This document shows positions 61,617 through 64,000 of a DNA stretch of 64,000 bases, in pieces. The stretch spans positions 132,519,819 through 132,583,818 of the forward strand of contig OY821520.1 of assembly GCA_963682025.1 (NCBI GenBank), given 5' to 3'. The notes under the pieces were generated by a model. That model was not told the DNA's origin, made no database searches, and saw only the letters and a program-made list of their open reading frames with translations. The translations under genes were made by a program, and so were the position numbers. The DNA comes from Cordilura impudica (lineage: Eukaryota; Arthropoda; Insecta; Diptera; Scathophagidae). How positions within the stretch are numbered: the first letter of the stretch is position 1; every line of letters begins with the position of its first letter.

Positions 61617-62625
61617 AGGGCCTAATGAGGAACAATATCGAGAGGAAAGATATGATAGAATAACCGAAAATATGGTAATTAAGGCAATACAAAGCTTTGC
61701 CCCCTTTAAGGCAGCAGGCCCAGATGAATCTTTCCTGCTCTATTACAAAAGAGCGGGGACTTGATTGGCAGTAGTCTGGCTGGCAAATTCTCTGCTTGCC
61801 TTAAACTTGCGTACACCCCCTGAGCATGGCAGGAGGCCAAAGTGGTCTTCATACCAAAGCCGGGAAAGGAAAGCTACGCGACCGATAAGTCTTACATCCT
61901 TCCTACTGAAAACCATGGAGCGAATAGTCGATAACATGGTTAAATCTCAAATCCCAAAGGAGCTGTTGAAGTTCAAACAACACGCTTATTTAAAGGGACG
62001 CTCAGTAGAAACTGCGCTTCATGAAGTAGTTCACCACATAGAAAGATCTTTTGATCTAAAAATCTTCACTCTAGCCATATTCATTGATACGCTACTCCAC
62101 TCCCTAGAACGATTCGACATCGACCGGGATATCAAAGCCGGGATCAGTCACATGCTAGGGAATAGATGGATAAGTTGTGAGTTTGGTGGCATTAAAATAA
62201 GAGACAAGGTTTGCTGTGGCACACCTCAAGGGGAATTCTATCCCCCCTTCTCTGAGTGACCACTATAAACAGTCTTCTGAGGATTCTAACCAATAAGGGT
62301 TTCCAACCTGACTGCTACGCAGACGATGTAGCGATACTATTAAGGGGGAAAGATCCTAAAAATTTTTGTAGGAGGGCATCGGATTCACTCGAAATAGCAT
62401 CCAATTGGGTACAACCAAGGGGATTAAATGTGAATCCGGAAACGACTGAAATATGCCTCTTTACTAGGAAGACGAGAATAGTCGAATTCGATGAACCCCG
62501 CTTCCAGGGCAAAACTATTAGAATCGCACGAACGGTGAAATACCTTGGGGTGATTCTCGACAAAAAGCTCACTTGGAAGGACCACATTGAGAGCAAAGTC
62601 GCGAAGGCTCACCGGAAATAGGCCA
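61534..62625 (+). pseudogene. LOA/I-like LINE ORF2, reverse transcriptase (frameshifted)
   Basis: Follows the endonuclease in three frames: ITENMVIKAIQSFAPFKAAG, PDESFLLYYK (61534-61764); RPISLTSFLLKTMERIVDN, QHAYLKGRSVETALHEVVHH, FIDTLLHSLER (normally I-D-x-E-x-A-F-D), CCGTPQGE (61765-62259); DCYADDVAILLRGK, the catalytic YADD (62256-62621), then VKYLGVILDKKLTWKDHIES. Frameshifts near 61760, 62230 and 62620 break the protein. Confidence 0.85.
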
Positions 62626-63060
62626 TTTGCAGAAGAGCTATAAGTTCAAAATGGGGTTTAAACCCGAGGATGACTCATTGGCTTTACACAAGCGTCGTTA
62701 GACCAATTCTAACCTACGCGTCCATAGTCACATGGACATCAATGAACAGGAAATGCTATATTAAACCATTCCAAAAAATACAACGCCTCTGCTGCGTAGG
62801 AATCAGCGGCGCAGTACGGACTACATCTACGAGGGCTTTAGAGGGCTATCTATACACCCGATCGAGATTAGAATTAAATATGAGGCAGCTCTGGCCATGT
62901 TACGACTAAGAGTAACAAGGGAATACAAAACCGACCATATGACAAGACACCAAACAATATTGGACCAGATACCGGAATTCAACATAGTGGATTTTAGCTG
63001 TGATAGAATCGCGGAAGTGTCGACAAACATACCCTCCAGTATATAAATACCTGACAGGGA
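62626..63060 (+). pseudogene. LOA/I-like LINE ORF2, thumb/connection region
   Basis: Frame pieces WGLNPRMTHWLYTSVVRPIL, TYASIVTWTSM and IQRLCCVGISGAVRTTSTRA (62640-62909) give the stretch after the RT that ends ITGAMRTTPT-like. After a frameshift, LRLRVTREYKTDHMTRHQ- and NIVDFSCDRIAE-like residues continue to about 63040. It connects the RT to the RNase H. Confidence 0.7.
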
Positions 63061-63067
63061 AAGCTGG

Positions 63068-63592
63068 TTGAACGAAAAGTTTCTACGAAACCTTCCAGGG
63101 TCACACTACTACACAGACGGATCTAGTCTGCATGGTAGGACTGGTATAGGTTTCTATGATGAGGACTGTTCCAATGGCATATACCTACGCATTACGGATC
63201 ACAACTCTGTCTTTCAGGCCGAAGTGGTCGCGATAACGGAATGCATAAGATCTATTGACGTACGGGCAATCCCAAGCCCCGGAGACGTAAAAATATTTTC
63301 GGACAGTCTAACGGCTATCAGGGCGATATCCTCGGATAAAACTAGATCAAGGACTGTTCTCAGATGTAAGGAAGAAATTGCAAATTTCACTACAAGAGGC
63401 AGACTTGAAATCATTTGGATCCCAGGACACAGTGGTATAATGGGAAACGAGATTGCAGATGAACTGGCAAGGAGGGGTTCTTTCCTGGAGGGAGTCAATT
63501 TGGAAAACCCAATACCTCTCCACTCTCAACTATCGGAGTGGGCAACTAATTCACATACTTCAACTTCACAACAAGCCGACTTTCTGGTTTAA
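63068..63592 (+). pseudogene. LOA/I-like LINE ORF2, RNase H domain
   Basis: Open for 174 codons. YTDGSSLHGRTGIGFY (first D), VFQAEVVAITECIRS (E), VKIFSDSLTAIRAI (second D), IIWIPGHSGIMGNEIADELA (H and third D). All four acidic residues of RNase H are visible. It ends EWATNSHTSTSQQADFLV, stop, without the Cys-rich tail seen at 4800-4870 in the related LINE. A short end with CAACCTAACCTAACC (about 63653-63669) follows, the 3' tail. Confidence 0.85.
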
Positions 63593-63784
63593 GTGTATAT
63601 CCGGGTAAAACGGATATGAGTTATGTATATACATGGCTCCTCTTTTTCAACCCAACCTAACCTAACCTAAGCATATACATTACAAAGAAAAAAATATTTT
63701 CTAAACTTCATACTATTTTTAATGCAAGATAATAGCTTATAAATAAAAACTAAAATTAAATGAAGTTCAAAAATGAATATGTTT

Positions 63785-63965
63785 AGTCATAGTCTCTCAT
63801 CGTATTTTCGTTATACAGCCCTTGGTGGTAACGTTATTCAATGTCCATCACATTTTTGTGTAAACGCCCTTCTTGCTCTTCTAAGTATGCATCCATTTTA
63901 TCCTTAAATTCGTCCAGATGAGCATGTAGCATATGCACTTTATGGGAAATTGGGCAGCCCATTAC
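63785..63965 (-). pseudogene. Fragment of a CMC/Chapaev-like transposase (relative of 21206-22897)
   Basis: The minus strand reads MGCPISHKVHMLHAHLDEFK, DKMDAYLEEQEGRLHKNVMD, IE, stop, RYHQGLYNENTMRDYD. It lines up with residues 481-537 of the protein at 21206-22897 (LGCNMSIKVHYLHSYLDCFP...SEEQGERFHQD...ERYQG...MMADY). The glutamate of GERFHQD becomes G-R-L-H here, with E in EQE just before. It continues beyond the window edge or is truncated. It is a different, more diverged copy. Confidence 0.65.
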
Positions 63966-64000
63966 TTTAAATTTTCAAGCATGTTTCAATTAAATCTTTA

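Overview
The window is a block of insect, most likely dipteran (higher fly), repeat-rich DNA. It is AT-rich with long A/T runs, and nearly every recognisable coding stretch belongs to a transposable element. The families (jockey-like, RTE-like and LOA/I-like LINEs, an errantivirus with a tRNA-Ser primer site, Transib, piggyBac, Helitron, hAT, Tigger/pogo, Tc1/mariner, Penelope) are a typical fly mixture. No bacterial operons, CRISPR arrays, tRNA or rRNA genes, or convincing single-copy host genes were found. The species cannot be fixed from the sequence.

Region 1 (1-28.9 kb) is a nest of insertions. A LOA/I-like LINE tail (1-926 and 4649-5010) is split by a decayed Transib (927-4648, minus strand). 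A jockey-like LINE is then spread in correct order from 7.1 to 28.9 kb. It is interrupted by (a) 7546-17485, an unidentified AT-rich element that itself received a full-length errantivirus at 9960-17413; (b) about 17.7-19.9 kb, unidentified; (c) 20544-23593, a DNA transposon with terminal inverted repeats of about 600 bp and an uninterrupted 563-residue transposase-like protein; and (d) 24708-28690, a second Transib in the opposite orientation to the first.

The two best-preserved elements are the errantivirus and element (c). The errantivirus has two 683-bp LTRs that read as identical, a 4-bp target duplication, open gag, pol and env frames, a tRNA-Ser primer site, a purine tract, and a leader with six copies of a palindromic motif. 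Element (c) looks like a CMC/Chapaev-type transposon, and a fragment of a relative lies at the right edge (63.8-64.0 kb).

Region 2 (28.9-44.4 kb) holds a Tc1/mariner remnant, a 1.7-kb inverted repeat, an unrecognised broken gene, two piggyBac elements (one with clear TTAA ends, one carrying a Penelope GIY-YIG insertion), LINE fragments, a core-deleted Tigger, and a TA-flanked MITE. Region 3 (44.8-55.3 kb) is a cluster of Helitron-like units with hairpin-CTAG 3' ends, tandem arrays, a MITE and a hAT with an exact 8-bp duplication whose empty site is present nearby. Region 4 (55.4-64 kb) contains a 5'-truncated RTE-like LINE with a 15-bp duplication and a LOA/I-like LINE with ORF1 remnant, endonuclease, reverse transcriptase and RNase H.
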